A stretch of 64,000 bases of DNA from contig OZ025267.1 in NCBI GenBank assembly GCA_964019165.1, positions 2,753,650 through 2,817,649 of the forward strand. The letters are read 5' to 3'. Of this stretch, positions 63,557 to 64,000 are shown one piece after another. The stretch is from Mastigias papua (lineage: Eukaryota > Cnidaria > Scyphozoa > Rhizostomeae > Mastigiidae). The translations under genes were made by a program, and so were the position numbers. The stretch's first letter is position 1. Every line of letters begins with the position of its first letter. Below the pieces are notes generated by a model. It was not told the DNA's origin and made no database searches. It saw only the letters and a program-made list of their open reading frames with translations.

Positions 63557-64000
63557 CTGAAAAGTAAATGGACAAAGGTAATTATGTAACTTAATGCAAG
63601 ATGACTGGCAGCATCACGGCTGAATATAAGCACAGTGTCAGAACCCGTTTAAACAACATCTGTACCACACCGGTACGATATGACACCGGTGTGGTTTCCC
63701 TTGACTTCTGACTACCAGTAAACACGATGCCGGTACCATACCGGCATAAAAATCCATGTTGGTCACACCGGAACGATTTTTGTAAACAGCCATACCCGTA
63801 TCATTGCGGTACGATTTCATGTTGCTTTCATTTCGAGGACAAAAACAATGAAATCGAGGGTACTAAAAAACTCTATTTCTTAAAATGGCTGTCAGACCAA
63901 ACGATATACAAGCTAGCGTTGCCATATTACAAATCAATATAGTTCTAGTTTTGCAAATCATTGCAAGCTTCAAAAGAAAGCGAGTTATATGCTGAATCTG
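63557..64000. other. Probable P4-ATPase intron, right edge
   Basis: No further P4-ATPase exon is recognisable before the window ends; only the hairpin cluster stands out. Confidence 0.45.
63664..63747. repeat. Pair of G+C-rich perfect hairpins
   Basis: ACCACACCGGT at 63664-63674 pairs with ACCGGTGTGGT at 63685-63695; ATGCCGGTA at 63727-63735 pairs with TACCGGCAT at 63739-63747. Related CCGGTACGA/CCGGAACGA words recur to 63815. These lie just upstream of the visible P4-ATPase exons, probably in an intron. Confidence 0.85.

Overview
The window is animal nuclear DNA, AT-rich and repeat-rich. Multi-exon genes with GT-AG introns lie among intronless receptor genes, non-LTR retrotransposon remnants, tRNA-derived SINEs and long AT, CA and pentanucleotide microsatellites. 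The large tandem family of intronless class A GPCRs, together with the style of the LINE reverse transcriptases, suggests an invertebrate, most likely a cnidarian. That placement is inference, not proof.

GPCR array. Seven copies of one class A (rhodopsin-like) GPCR family lie on the + strand: a 5'-cut copy at the left edge (2-577), 2995-3885, 13799-14686, a pseudogene at 30427-31317, 33125-34015, 36924-37817 and the divergent 39339-40241. Intact copies are about 295-300 residues in a single exon. They share a GN in TM1, a D in TM2, a DRY/DRF after TM3, a TP in TM6 and a QN-[KR]-PV helix-8 motif. All lack the usual NPxxY in TM7. Flanking intergenic DNA is duplicated with several copies, so the array grew by segmental duplication.

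Villin. A complete villin gene runs on the - strand from the ATG at 46447 to the stop at 19024. I reconstructed 26 coding exons whose phases join into an 813-residue protein: six gelsolin repeats plus a C-terminal headpiece. Intron 8 is 13.3 kb and contains four of the GPCR copies on the opposite strand. A frameshifted, inverted copy of part of villin exon 23 sits at 12563-12664, and the block next to it (11430-12530) is a second copy of the DNA just downstream of villin (17820-18740).

Right side. 46.5-62.4 kb is mostly gene-poor: one SINE, microsatellites, degenerate dispersed repeats, and a few splice-flanked exon candidates that I cannot assign. At 62433-63556 (- strand) are the last three exons of a P4-ATPase (phospholipid flippase), whose 5' part lies beyond the window.

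Mobile DNA. The window holds a 5'-truncated LINE with a long intact RT/C-terminal ORF (7012-8690), at least four decayed LINE fragments, three copies of one tRNA-derived SINE, two of another, a possible pogo-like DNA-transposon remnant, and several small foldback structures.
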